Source: Eutreptiella sp. 'Long Island Sound 2002'
Lineage: Eukaryota > Euglenozoa > Euglenophyceae > Eutreptiales > Eutreptiaceae
Length of the DNA stretch: 64,000 nt
Assembly (NCBI GenBank): GCA_964036045.1
Contig: OZ038384.1
Location: forward strand, 97,219,474-97,283,473
Direction of reading: 5' to 3'
In this document: piece after piece, positions 1-10,774 of the stretch
Layout of the letters: the number at the start of each line of letters is the position of its first letter
Numbering within the stretch: position 1 is the first letter of the stretch
The notes under the pieces: generated by a model
What the model saw: the letters and a program-made list of their open reading frames with translations, nothing else
Told to the model about the DNA's origin: nothing
Databases searched by the model: none
Program-made: the position numbers and the translations under genes

Positions 1-2010
1 TTCCCGAAACGTGGATAAGAGGTTGAAAATGTGGTCCTGGCATCTGCGGTTCGGAAGCCCGCCGAACTGGGTGGGGTGTATGATGGAATGTTCAATGGCC
101 GCTGCCAGTAGTTCTCGGTTGGCGTGTGTTGCAATTATTTTGTAAACGCTGTTCAGCAAGGCTATAGGCCTGTAATTTACCGGGTTCATCACGTCCCCTT
201 TCTTAAAAAGCAAGATAATGTTGGCTTCGAGCCATTTCTCGGGCAACGGCCGGTGGAGGTAGTAGTTGCATACCTTCCAAATGAATTGTTGGATAGGGGG
301 GGGAGAGACGTGCAAAGTGTAGTTGTTTGTGAAGTCCCGCCCTCCCGCCTTGTTGGGCTTGGACCTCTTAAGCGTGTTGCGTAACGATTCCCAGGTAATG
401 TCAGGGAGGAGGCCGTGTTTTGTGGGTTCGGGGCAGGCGGGGGAGTGTGCGAGTAGGCGATCCACTAGAGTGTTCGGCGGTGCATATTCGAGGCTGCCTC
501 CCAGGGTGAGGAGTGTAGAAGAGAAAATAGAGCCCACTTCTTTGGGGGTGGAGACGAGCTGTGTGGTGCCCGGGCGCTTCAGCGTTATTTCACCTCGTTC
601 CACGGGGTTGAGCGCCTCGTTGATGGTGCGTTTGATCCTAGTTTTCCTCACTAGGCACCGATGGATTTTGGTGGTTGCGGCCTTGTTCACTTTGGTTTCC
701 CACTCCTTGACGAGTTTGTTGAGCGTGTCCATGGAAGCGGGGTAGTTGGGATGGTTGGGGGGGGGCAGGGTTTGCAGGGACTCTTTGATTTTCTTTACCA
801 GAGCCGAGGAGGTAGGGCGTGACGGCGTGGTGATACTGTGGTAACTGGTCGCCACTTCCTCCAGCACCACGTCTGTGAAAAGCTCGATGTCCGCCGAGGA
901 CAAGGACTCAAAGCGGGGGAGGGTAGACTCGCACCACCGCGCCAGGGGGGCAAGGGAGTCGTGGTGCTTGGAGCGTTCCCGCTCCGTCAGTTTTCGGAAA
1001 ACTTTCCTCTTAGTGGTGGGAGCTTCGGTGAAAGGGTGAGGGGGGACCTGAGAGGTGTACGTGACTGGGTGGTGGTCTGACGTTTTGTCGTCGGTTTGGA
1101 TGGTTGCAGAGGTGGGGGCAAAAAATTCCGAGGCCGCCGGGGAGAGCAAAATATGGTCAAGGCGGCTACTGCTTGCCCTGTACGGGGTGGGGTATCGGGA
1201 GAAGGACCGCTCGGTCGGGTGAAAGTGCCGAAAGGTATCGATGAGACGCGGCGGGTCGCTCGTGATCTGTCTGCGAAGCCACGGCCATTCGTTGTCCGTT
1301 TGGAGGTTCGATCCGTCTAGTTCAGGGCACATTATGCAATTGGTGTCCCCACCGAGGACGTGGTTAGGATACTGATGCATGAGTGGCCGTAGGATGTTTT
1401 CAATTTTTGAGCGGTGGACGTCCGTGCTTGGGGCGTATACCGAGACCAGCAAGGTGGGCGGGGCCCCCGGGAGAGTGAGAACGGCTGCCGCCAGCATCCC
1501 TTCTGTATCCAGTCGGGGAAGGGGGGTAACGAAGCGGGAGAGCCGGGGGGAACAGACCAAGACGGAACCATGCTCGCCTCTGGAGTGTTTGTCTTGGCTG
1601 ATATTCGAAACGATGGTGGCTTTAGTGCCCGAACCGTAGGCGTATACGTGGGGGAGGATGGGGGCGTGATTGATTTCTTGGAGGAAGAGGATGTCGAAGT
1701 CGTTCTTGAGGTGTCGGAGAATTTGGCTGCTCACTATGGGTTTCTTCTGCAAGTTGTGGGATAGAAAACGCAGTTCTGAAGGGAGGGGTATGGGGGGGCG
1801 GTGAGGCCGTTGGTAACCCTTCCGTAGGCGCGTTTTGGATCTCGGGGGGGGCGGGACAGGGGGGGGCTGGGGGGGCACTGGGGAGCCGGGCTGGCTGGGC
1901 TGGCTAAGGCAAAGAAAGTGCTGAATTTGGTCGGCCGGTATCCCGGCCGAGGTGAGCTCGTTGTCTAGCCCCTTGCCTGTGATGGTGGAAGCCGTGACTG
2001 GGCCAGTGGT
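1..2010 (-). CDS. LINE ORF2: APE endonuclease plus reverse transcriptase (partial)
   Basis: The frame is open for 670 codons from just after a stop at 2011-2013 to the window edge, with no internal stop. After a Pro-rich linker the endonuclease begins near 1765 (LRFLSHNLQK). Its motifs follow in order: FLQEI (catalytic Glu), GGDTN, SRLDHI and SDHHPV (catalytic Asp-His pair). Near position 170 the RT fingers begin with PVNYRPIALLNSVYKI, then QFGG, R and DHI, typical of non-LTR RTs. Function: target-primed reverse transcription, in which the endonuclease nicks DNA and the RT copies element RNA. No ATG lies in frame before the endonuclease, and the frame differs from ORF1, whose stop is about 85 nt upstream. 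Translation may use reinitiation or a non-AUG start, or a start may be lost. Confidence 0.93.
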
Positions 2011-2095
2011 TCACTGAATCTTGGCCCTTTTGTGTTCAGGTAGAGGGGGCTGGACAGTGCAGGAGGCGGGTACCCGGCCCTCTGGCTTTCGTGGG

Positions 2096-4807
2096 TTAGC
2101 TTGCCTGTGGTATGTGTCGGAGGATTAGAGCGAGGCGAGGGACGGTACGAGGGACGGTTAGCCCAAACACTTCGTCTTCTCTCCGTCGAGGTATACCGTG
2201 GTGCCACTCATGGCGTGCGGCCCCCGTGAGGACCAGGAGAGAGCGGGCAAACAGGCGGATGCGAAAGGAGTCCCCGTTGGAGGGGTTCTTAAAGAACATT
2301 GTGGTGTCCGATTGGGAACCAAAAATGGACACTGGGTCGCCTAGCAAGGGGTCGTCCCCGTGGTAGCCGATGCCCTCTCCCGGGAGATACATTGTGCCCG
2401 TGATTTGGTTGGGAGGAGGGTGTGAGAGGCCTAGCCGCTCCAGCGCGGCATTGTAGGTTTGGAGGATGGAGGAAAACTCTTCCGGGATGGGGGACGTGGC
2501 GGCGACTTTGCTCGGGCCGAGGTATGCGTGGCCAAAGTGTTGGACTGAGCGCCCGTGGTACTTCTCCCACGTGTTGTCGTGGAGAATCTTTTTTACCGTT
2601 TCCTCTTGGCTTTCGGAGAATACGTCGCGGACGTAATAAAAACCAGCGGGGAGGCGGGGGTCGATTTGAATATCCGAGGCGGGGGTGGGGGCACCGTGGT
2701 CGGGGGGTAGGAGGGTGGTCGCCTCGCCTCCTAGTGGAGCAAGCAGCGGGACGCTGGTCTCGGACATCTCTTCGATGCGGCTTGGTCCCGGCGTTGGCGT
2801 AGCGGCGCCGGCGTCCTCCGGTGCCGCGTTCCACTCGCTGATGCGCTCAGTCAGCCCCGTAGCGGGCCTTTCACGAAGGGCGGTGACAAGTTGGGACACG
2901 AAGGCCGTGGACCCCAAGGCGGCTCCCGCTTGGAGGCGCTGCACTATGGGTCGCTCGTGCTCGGCCACATCCGGGTCTTGAGCGGGGAGGATCTTCTCGA
3001 GGGCGATGAGGTTGCGGTGTAGTGGGGCAAAGGCAGCGTCTCCATATTTGAAATCATGCGCTAGCAGCGCGGACTCCCCCTTTTCGTAGACCACGAGGTA
3101 GGCTTGTTGGTGTTCGTAGGGAGGCCTCGTGGGCTCGAACGACACGTACGGGCCAAGGAACCCCGCTTGGACGCGCAAGTCGAGAGCGTGCGCCGATCTT
3201 GGGGCCACTAGGAGCACGGCGGTCTTCGGGGCCTTAGATGAGTCGTATGAGGGCGGGGCCGGCGTCGCGTGGGCTCGCTCGGGGGCGCCCGAAGGCGCGG
3301 ACCTCGCGTTGCCGTCGGATCGTGACGAGAACCGCACTAATTGCCCATCTATGCCATGAAAGAGAACAATGCCGCATGAGTGGAAGAAGCGGATAGCTAA
3401 CGTTTGGACACCGGTCTTCATGACGTCGCACGGTGCGTGAGTGGTGTCAATCGCCACGACCAAGGAATCTTTAGACCGGAACATCGCTCCTAGGGGCGGT
3501 GAGGCGCCCCGTCCACCGGGCAGGTTGGCGATCATCATGGTGAGCATTTCCGGAGCTTGTAGGTCTTTGTTTCTTTCCTTTCGGTCCCTAGCGATCACGG
3601 CTCGATACACTTCGGTAGTCGGCAAAGCGTGCATGTCCATTGCAAGGAGTTCTCCGGTGAGGAATTGGGCGCACTCTCGGACCTTAAACATGAGCTCGTC
3701 GGCAAAGCGAGATGGGAGTTCCCAATCAAACCGGTAGTAGGCCCAATGCGGGCTCTCGGAAGGGACTATGTGGCCAAACGGGTAGTAGGCATTTTTGGTG
3801 TTCACCGATACGTTTGCTAGCGCGGGGACAAACATTTCGTTCATTAACTTCATGAAAGCACGGGCGTCTCCAATTTTGCGTTGCCTTGGTTTAGTTTTAT
3901 CTCTCTCTTCCGGCGGCGAAGGCTCAATGTGATCAAGGAATTCTATGCTCACCTCAAAACGTAGTGTTTTGTGCAACCGGAGGTCTCGCACCGTTGGATG
4001 GGCGTGCTTGGCGGCGAAGCGGAAAGGTTCAAACTTAAAATTGATGTCTTCATATCGGCACCCGTCAAAGGAAGAGGTGTTTAGGAGCAAGGCAACATAC
4101 GGCATCGTTTGATGGCCGCTCGTGCGGAACTCGTAGGAGTCTTTGCCGTCCCTTTTGACCTTGTAGGCGTCCCGGAGTTGCGCCCCGTGCATACATATCA
4201 CGCTAGAAATGTACGGAAGAAGAGGAAAAAGGGCGGAAGTTGAGCCTAGCATGCGAAAGGTGGCGGCAACCACTTGAGCGTCCCACGCCGGAATAACGAA
4301 CCATCCTTTGAGGTCTTTGTTCTCTTCTTTGGCTTTATCTAGCACGGTTCTTAATTGTTTAGCCCACGGGGTGGCGGTGGGTGGAGACTCCTTGGCTTCG
4401 GCTTGGGAATAGTCCAACTCATACGGCTTTAGGTAGAAACGCTTGTGCTTGAACAAAAGCTTTTCGAGCTCGTTGTAGTTATTGTGCGCAACGGAAGAGA
4501 CCCTACCTCGATCTAGAATTTCCGTGGAGTTGCTCCCAACGAAGGCGGATTGAATATCGGTGCCTTCCACATCCAGGTAAAACTCGGAGTAGTCTTGTAG
4601 TCGGCGGTAGACTTCGGGAACGAAAATGCGCTGGCGTGTGTCAAATATTTTGCCTTCAATGGCTTCAAGTTGGCGTGACGGAAAGCGTGTTTGCAACGGC
4701 GAATTTGAGGCTTGGTGTTTTTGAAAGAGGTGTGACGGAGAATAGTTGAATAGCGTTGAAAGGCCATCATCGGCGGCTTTGGAGCTTCCAAATAGGGTGA
4801 AATTCAT
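2096..4807 (-). CDS. LINE ORF1 with C-terminal AlkB-like 2OG-Fe(II) dioxygenase
   Basis: The frame encodes 903 residues from the first in-frame ATG (MNFTLFGSSK) to TAA. It is open further upstream into the SL but without an ATG. The N-terminal ~500 residues are not recognised; they presumably act in RNA binding or assembly. A Pro/Ala/Ser-rich stretch follows. The last ~190 residues form an AlkB fold: an FYYVRDVF entry, the Fe ligands of the H816-G-D818 motif, a distal His in EWHHGIP (about 869-870), and R891-x5-R897, expected to contact 2-oxoglutarate. AlkB enzymes remove methyl or other alkyl adducts from nucleic-acid bases. A role in protecting element RNA or DNA is inference, by analogy with AlkB domains in some plant RNA viruses. 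All catalytic residues are kept. Confidence 0.85.
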   Translation of the reverse strand: MNFTLFGSSKAADDGLSTLFNYSPSHLFQKHQASNSPLQTRFPSRQLEAIEGKIFDTRQRIFVPEVYRRLQDYSEFYLDVEGTDIQSAFVGSNSTEILDRGRVSSVAHNNYNELEKLLFKHKRFYLKPYELDYSQAEAKESPPTATPWAKQLRTVLDKAKEENKDLKGWFVIPAWDAQVVAATFRMLGSTSALFPLLPYISSVICMHGAQLRDAYKVKRDGKDSYEFRTSGHQTMPYVALLLNTSSFDGCRYEDINFKFEPFRFAAKHAHPTVRDLRLHKTLRFEVSIEFLDHIEPSPPEERDKTKPRQRKIGDARAFMKLMNEMFVPALANVSVNTKNAYYPFGHIVPSESPHWAYYRFDWELPSRFADELMFKVRECAQFLTGELLAMDMHALPTTEVYRAVIARDRKERNKDLQAPEMLTMMIANLPGGRGASPPLGAMFRSKDSLVVAIDTTHAPCDVMKTGVQTLAIRFFHSCGIVLFHGIDGQLVRFSSRSDGNARSAPSGAPERAHATPAPPSYDSSKAPKTAVLLVAPRSAHALDLRVQAGFLGPYVSFEPTRPPYEHQQAYLVVYEKGESALLAHDFKYGDAAFAPLHRNLIALEKILPAQDPDVAEHERPIVQRLQAGAALGSTAFVSQLVTALRERPATGLTERISEWNAAPEDAGAATPTPGPSRIEEMSETSVPLLAPLGGEATTLLPPDHGAPTPASDIQIDPRLPAGFYYVRDVFSESQEETVKKILHDNTWEKYHGRSVQHFGHAYLGPSKVAATSPIPEEFSSILQTYNAALERLGLSHPPPNQITGTMYLPGEGIGYHGDDPLLGDPVSIFGSQSDTTMFFKNPSNGDSFRIRLFARSLLVLTGAARHEWHHGIPRRREDEVFGLTVPRTVPRLALILRHIPQAS

Positions 4808-5002
4808 GGTGTTTTCGGGATGAACGAAAAGGTGGCTTGGCGTCAATTGAAAGATTGCGAGCGTGGATTTGAACTCGGGAATTGAGATGATGATTTGAAA
4901 ACTGCGGGAAGTACTCCAGAACTTGAACAGCCCAGGATTTTCTCCAATCACCGAATAGCCTGGACTACTGGTGGATCCATCAACAAAATGCTGAGGGTCA
5001 AT

Positions 5003-5029
5003 CGAAAAAAAATAGACACTCAGAAAGTG
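5003..5029 (-). other. Spliced-leader sequence at LINE 5' end
   Basis: Read on the minus strand, these 27 nt run CACTTTCTGAG...TTTTTTTTCG. This matches all but the first base of the Euglena SL exon as I remember it. Genomic DNA carrying the SL fused directly to an mRNA body is the mark of a reverse-transcribed trans-spliced transcript. A short upstream reading frame (10 codons, starting GATGGATCC) lies between the SL and the ORF1 ATG. Confidence 0.8.
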
Positions 5030-5791
5030 AACTGGTGGATCTCTTGATTGAGCTAGCTCTTGAGAGAGAGAATGACTCCCACATGGAGAAATTCCTCAAG
5101 AAGCATTTGGGACGAGGTGGTACCCCTACCCCCGAACGTGGCGAAGGGAAGGGGCATAAAAATCCCACTAACACCAACCAGGGAGGTGGTAAAGGGAGGG
5201 GCAACCTACGTGCCATGAACGAGGTTCAACCTGATGCAGGCACAACCCCCCTCGTTCTACTGCCGACCTGTCAATGACAAGGGGGGACCTTGTCATGCCT
5301 CTGACTGCGATCTCCGCAGTGGCTGCATGCTGCAGATGGAACGTCAGCAGCACACCAAAGATGGGAAACAGGTGACCCATCAGGACCATTTCAGGTGTAC
5401 CATCACCTGTGGTTACTGTGGCAAACGTCGTCACTACTAGGACGAATGCCACATCAAGAAACGCGAGAGTGAAAAACTCAAGCGTCAGGAGGCGGAGCGC
5501 CAGAAGACCCAGACGCCCGCCAGAAATCCCCCGAACGGGGATAAAGGTGGTAAAGGAGGTGGTAAAGGGGGTGGCAAAACGGGACCCCCTAACCCCCAGA
5601 GGCGCTCATCAGCGCCCGTTGCAACACCCACTCCTGCTGCTACACCCGCTCCCGCGGGTGACCCCAAGAAACGCCCCCAAGGGGATAACGCTACCCCTGA
5701 GGGGAATAATTCCAAGAAGAGGCGCTTGGCCTGGATGGCCAAGTCCCTCATGGCTGCAGGGGTGGATGTGAAATTCCCTGATGAGGAATAG
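5030..5791 (+). pseudogene. gypsy gag fragment with CCHC zinc knuckle
   Basis: The 5' part reads in one frame (HSESELVDLLIELALEREN..., then a Gly/Lys-rich tract) and stops at 5275-5277. The remainder, from about 5234, reads in the next frame, so an indel lies near 5230-5270. The second frame has a Cys-rich segment and a canonical C-x2-C-x4-H-x4-C knuckle (CGYCGKRRHY), in which a TAG at 5438-5440 falls inside the last spacer. A basic Pro/Gly/Lys tail ends at TAG 5789-5791. Gag binds and packages element RNA. The capsid region is missing, having been cut off by the LINE. The zinc knuckle and its position directly before a retroviral-type protease make gag the clear identity. Confidence 0.75.
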
Positions 5792-8700
5792 GGGGGCGGC
5801 TCCGAAGAGGAGGACTTGGTTTTCTGGATCCTCGTGAAAATCGGGGATCAGGTTTTTCGAGCGGTGCTTGATACCGGTGCAACACTTTCCATAGTGGCCC
5901 GGCGCCTGCTTAAAACTTTCAGGAAAACTAAGACCGTGGCCATAAGAGTAGGGGATGGGCGTACCATCCATTCCTTGGGGGGGGTGGACGTGACCATATG
6001 TCTGGGCGACGAAACCGTGACCCAACACTGCAGAGTGTTGGACACTGACGCCTTTGACATCGTCATTGGCACCGACTTTCTAAGAAGAAACCCCCAGGTA
6101 AAAATGCTGTCCCTACAGCGTCCTTACTCTTTGCACTGCGACTTTGGCAGTGGGCTATTCTCCGTTCCTTTGGAGCTGTCAGGACGAAAAGAGTCTGGGC
6201 TGCGCTACGCAGCCAAGACGAACTATCGTACTGAAAACTACCAACTGGCCCGTCATGTTCTTGAAAATGGACTGGCGGCCCTTCAGGTAAACCTGGATGA
6301 GATCCAGGTGGAATTGTTTGGGAGCCAACAACAACACATCATGCAGTTGTACTGCTCGAAACAACTGAACAATGCTTTCCATTTCTTCTGGAAAGCAATG
6401 GGCCTAGCGTATGCTAACCCTCCCTTCTCCCCGCTCGCGAAGGTTCTAACCAAAATCGCTTATGAGGGAGGAAGGGTTGTTATCTGCACCCCTGACTGGG
6501 GTTGCTCTGGTGAACATGCTTACTGGCGCCGTATGCTAGATCGAATGACCGTGGGAAGAGTGCAACTCACCGACGGCCCCATCTATGTGCCTGAGGACTC
6601 AGACACAGCTATGCAGGCCCCTGAGTGGGCCAGTTTCCTGTCCATCGTCGATGGATCTCTCAATCCTGTACCCCTGTGTGACCTAGACCAGGTGCTACTA
6701 AAAGAGGTCATGGCCGAAAATCGTGGGCTGACCCTTTATGATCTCAAAAATCGATCTCCTGAGCACCTATCTGCCACACTTACAGGGTGTGAGTCTCCTG
6801 ATGACTATCTGGAACCTGCAGCTGTAAAAGAGGATGCTGACGACCAACTGTCTGAGATCGCCAGCACTATTCCCTCTGTTGATCCCAGCTGTGTTGACCT
6901 AAAACATAGTGCCTTTCTAGCCCAGCTGTTGCTAGAGGAGGTAGATCTAGAGTCAACCTCTGAACCCGCTTCCCCTGTTGGGAAGCCAGTGCTACACATG
7001 CAGCCTGTGCACACAGGTGAACCCGTGGCCCGGAGTGCTGATGCTCTGGCGCGGCCTGCTGCTAATGACATGCCATTGTCTGAGCATGACACTCAAGAAC
7101 TCCGGCGGCTGTTGTACCTCAAGGCCGAAGGTATTGAGCGCCAAGAGCGGCTGCAATACCTCAGACAGACCTGGAAATACTCCATCTGGTCTGAGGAGGA
7201 CGATGAGTCCTATACGCTGCCTGATCCTGAGATGCCTCTAGTGTATTCTCTACACTATGGGCAGCAATGTCCCCCTGACTGGGACGATGGTACTGTGCCT
7301 GCCGAAACTGCTGATCGGCATAAAAAGAAAGAACATGGAAAAAGCAACCTCCTTGCTGAGGAGGATTTCCTTCAGAAACTCGAGAGTCTTAACCTTGACC
7401 CCCGCCTGAAGAAACTGCTGATAACCTATGAGGAGGTGTTCGGCGCCTTGCCGCCTCCCCTTTCTTGTAAAAAACCGGTCCAGATGGACCTGAAATTGAA
7501 ACCAGAATTTGAAAAGACGGGAGTGAGGCGTCGTCCCTATGCCGCTCCACAGGAACAGGTTGAAGAAATCGAGCGCCAGATCCAAGATTCCATTGATGCT
7601 GGCCTCGTTGAAGAGTATAAACACGGGGACTATCCCCATCACTGCAGTCCCTGTTTCCTTGTTGCTAAACCAGGGTCGACTGCCCTACGTCTTGTCGTAG
7701 ACTATGGTGAGGTCAACAAGAAAACCCAGAACCACTCGGGAAGTATTCCTAACATGGAAAACACCCTGGAGCGTATTGCCAAATGCAGGTATAAGACCAA
7801 AATGGACAAACGCTCTGGTTTCTGGCAGGTGGACCTAACCGCCGCAGCTCAGGAGCTGCTGGCCTTTATAACCCCTAAGGGTCGTGTTTTCAAGTGGAAG
7901 GTTATGCCTTTCGGGGTGGCTAATGCCCCAGCGCTCTTCCAGGAGCTTATGAACAAAATTTTGTACATACTGAGGCGCAGGCCTCTAGTACAAGATTTGA
8001 TTTCTCGGGGTGCAGAAATGGAGGCTCACATCGACGACGTGAGTTTGGGTACTAATACCAAAGAGGACCATGTCCTTCTCCTCCGTGAATTTTTCACTGT
8101 CTGTCAAGAAAACCATCTCCGAATCAAACTCGAAAAATGTGAGTTTATGAAAGAGGAGATGGAGTATTTGGGTTTCGACGTGGGGTATGGCTGGTGGAAA
8201 CCAGCCGCGTCTAAGATGCAGCCCCTACAGGACATGCAGATTCGCGATGACCCTAAGAAGGGTCTACACGATGTGAGGAGTTTTGTGGGCGCCTGTAATT
8301 TCTATCGGCGTCACATCCACAATTTTACTTACTCCTCTGCACCCCTCACTGACCTGATCAAGAAGACTACTCCCTGGAGGTGGACCTCCAGAGAGGAAGA
8401 GTGTTTCCAGGAGTTGAAGAAGAAGATTGCCTCCTCCAACTGCCTGGGAGTGCCCCGCCCTGAAGGCGAGATGGTCCTGATCACTGATGCCAGTGATGTA
8501 GGGGGGGGGGGTACGATCTACCAATGGCAGGAGCTTAACCCCGCTGAACTAACCCACTGCCATTATCGTACTACTGGACTGGGCCGTGAGGGTTCGTTGA
8601 AACATGACTACCCTACCAGTGAGTGGCGACTGGTGCCACTGGGACACTGGAATTGGAAATGGAACCAAGCGCGTTCCAACTACAGCACCTATGACCAGGA

Positions 8701-10428
8701 ACTCCTGGCCGGCATGTTGGTGCTATCGTCACAATCCCGACTCCTGGGATCTAACCCTATTGTCTGGCTGTGTGACCAGGAGCCTGTGAAGTCTTTTCAG
8801 AAGGGCCCACCACCAGAAAAAGCAAAGCTAAAACGGTGGTGGACTTACCTGAGCCAATTCAGGCTGACAGTGCATCATATCCCCGGGATTAAGAATGAAC
8901 TGTCTGACTATATATCGCCCAACAACTCCGATGCGCTTATTGGTGAGAGCTCTGAGGCGCTCGCCAAAGAGGCTTTCCAGCGTATGGATGTCCAGCTTGA
9001 CCTGTCCATGCGCACTGCTGGAATCCTGGAGGGTTGGAGTCTAACCGACTATCAGTCAGAGTATGAAGAAATTCTCCAAACCCTCAGCACTGGTCTCGAA
9101 CCCCGTGTCATTGACGGGCACCAGTGGTATAAAAACAATCAGTACCTCTTCTACGTGGACCGAATTGTGGTGCCTGAGGCACGGCTGGATGGGTGCCTAC
9201 AGTGGTCCCATCTCAGTTCTGGTCACACTGGCGCTAATCGCTCAGTGGACTTCTTCCGTGAGTGTTTCTACTCTAGTCTAACCCTGACTGAACTGAGGTC
9301 GCGTATGCAGACCATTGTGGATGCTTGTGGCTGTCATGCCAGCAAGCAGAGCGACAGTAGGGATAGGGGCCTGATCTCCAGCTTACCCATACCCTATTGT
9401 GCTAACTCTCTTCTCTATGTGGATTACATCCACGGCCTACCACGCTTTGGCGGCTATGATAGTTGCCTCGTGGTCACCTGTGGTCTATCTCGCTTCACCC
9501 GTGTGTTCCCTTGCAATAAGAAAATCACAGGTGAGCAGACTGTAAAAATGTTGGTCGAACAATGGTTCGAACCCTATGGAGCACCTAAGCAGGTGCACTC
9601 TGATGAAGATGTACGCATCCGCAGTGACACTGGGTGGTACAAACGAGTGCTAAATGCCCTCAACGTGGAGGTAACCACAGGTGTGCCCTATACTCACACG
9701 TCTAACCCTCTCTGTGAGAGACAGAACCGTGTGGTGGAGCAAAACTTAAGAATCCTGATGAAACAGGAGCGCACCAAGGACTGGGTACGCCTAGTGCCCT
9801 GGGCAGTTCTGTCCATGAACTCACAGCGGAGCTCTTCTACGGGTTTCACCCCCCACGAACTGTTCCATGGAGGACGACCTGCTTGGTTCTTCAAAACCCC
9901 CTTTCCTGAGGACTTAAAGAGCCCTGTGGGAGATTGACTGCAACACAAGCAGTCTCTGGCTAACCAGGCTGGTACTAACCTGAGGCACATTCGTGACCGT
10001 GAACAGAGCCGACGGAACCGCCTACGGCGACCTGCCAGCTTCAAGGTTGGTGACCTTGTTTTGGTACACCATTCACGCCTACCCTCCTGGCCACGTAACT
10101 GCCTACAGGACCCTTACTTTGGACCCTATCGTATCATCAGGATAGATGGATCCAGGATCCATGTCAGGTGCAGTCCACGTCTAGCTGGTGAACTGCTGTG
10201 TGCACCTAAGCAGTTGAGGCACTATCACTCCCCTGACGACTTGTCTTGGGATGAGTGGCGCCTCAGCGACAGTGAGATTGAACGTATAGACCTAGAGAAC
10301 GCTGCCAGTCCAGAGGAGGCAGACGAACTCGAAGAGATGACTGCCGATGAGATGGCAGTCGATGGTTACTACGTGGTTGCAGGTATTGCTCGCCACGAGT
10401 ATAAACAGGGCTGGAGCTTCCTTACCCT

Positions 10429-10445
10429 GTGGGATGCAGGGTTGG
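10429..10445. repeat. hAT left target duplicate and terminal inverted repeat
   Basis: GTGGGATG (10429-10436) is followed by CAGGGTTGG (10437-10445). The duplicate reads as part of the gypsy chromodomain codons TGG GAT. Confidence 0.97.
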
Positions 10446-10774
10446 AAAAGACGGCGTATAAATACGCGTAACGTATATATACGCGTACCGTATCGCGGGA
10501 ATACAATACAGTACGCGTCTGCTGTGGGGGCCGTCGACTGGCGCCAGACGCGCGTGCCGCCGCAGAGGATGAGGTTAAAAACCAACAAAACGCGAGATTT
10601 TCATGTTTCTGCAGGCTGCCGACATTTTGGATGCACCAAAATTTTAACTGTTGATCCCCGACATATTGCTTTAAAGTAGTTGCGACATAAAAACCGAGTT
10701 CCAATTTAAGCCGTGTTTTTCCGAGCCAATAGCACCGCTGTGTCCCCACTGCCATTGCGCATCGTGCGGTATGC

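Larger units (their letters stand above)
1..5029 (-). mobile_element. Non-LTR retrotransposon (LINE) with SL-tagged 5' end, 3' part outside window
   Basis: Read on the minus strand, the element starts with a spliced-leader match (5029-5003), followed by a short 5' UTR, a 903-codon ORF1 with a C-terminal AlkB domain, and an ORF2 with an APE-type endonuclease and the start of a reverse transcriptase. ORF2 is still open at position 1, so the 3' end and the left target-site copy are not visible. The right edge falls abruptly inside a Ty3/gypsy gag frame, which identifies the LINE as the later insertion. Both frames lack internal stops, so the insertion is probably young. The endonuclease plus RT identify it as a LINE; the clade cannot be set from the part present. 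Confidence 0.9.

Noticed and set aside
5438-5440. Recoding of TAG as an amino acid in this genome
   Set aside because: The hAT transposase ends at a TAG in a normal place after an acidic tail, and the gypsy copy has a frameshift as well. Simple decay explains the stops.
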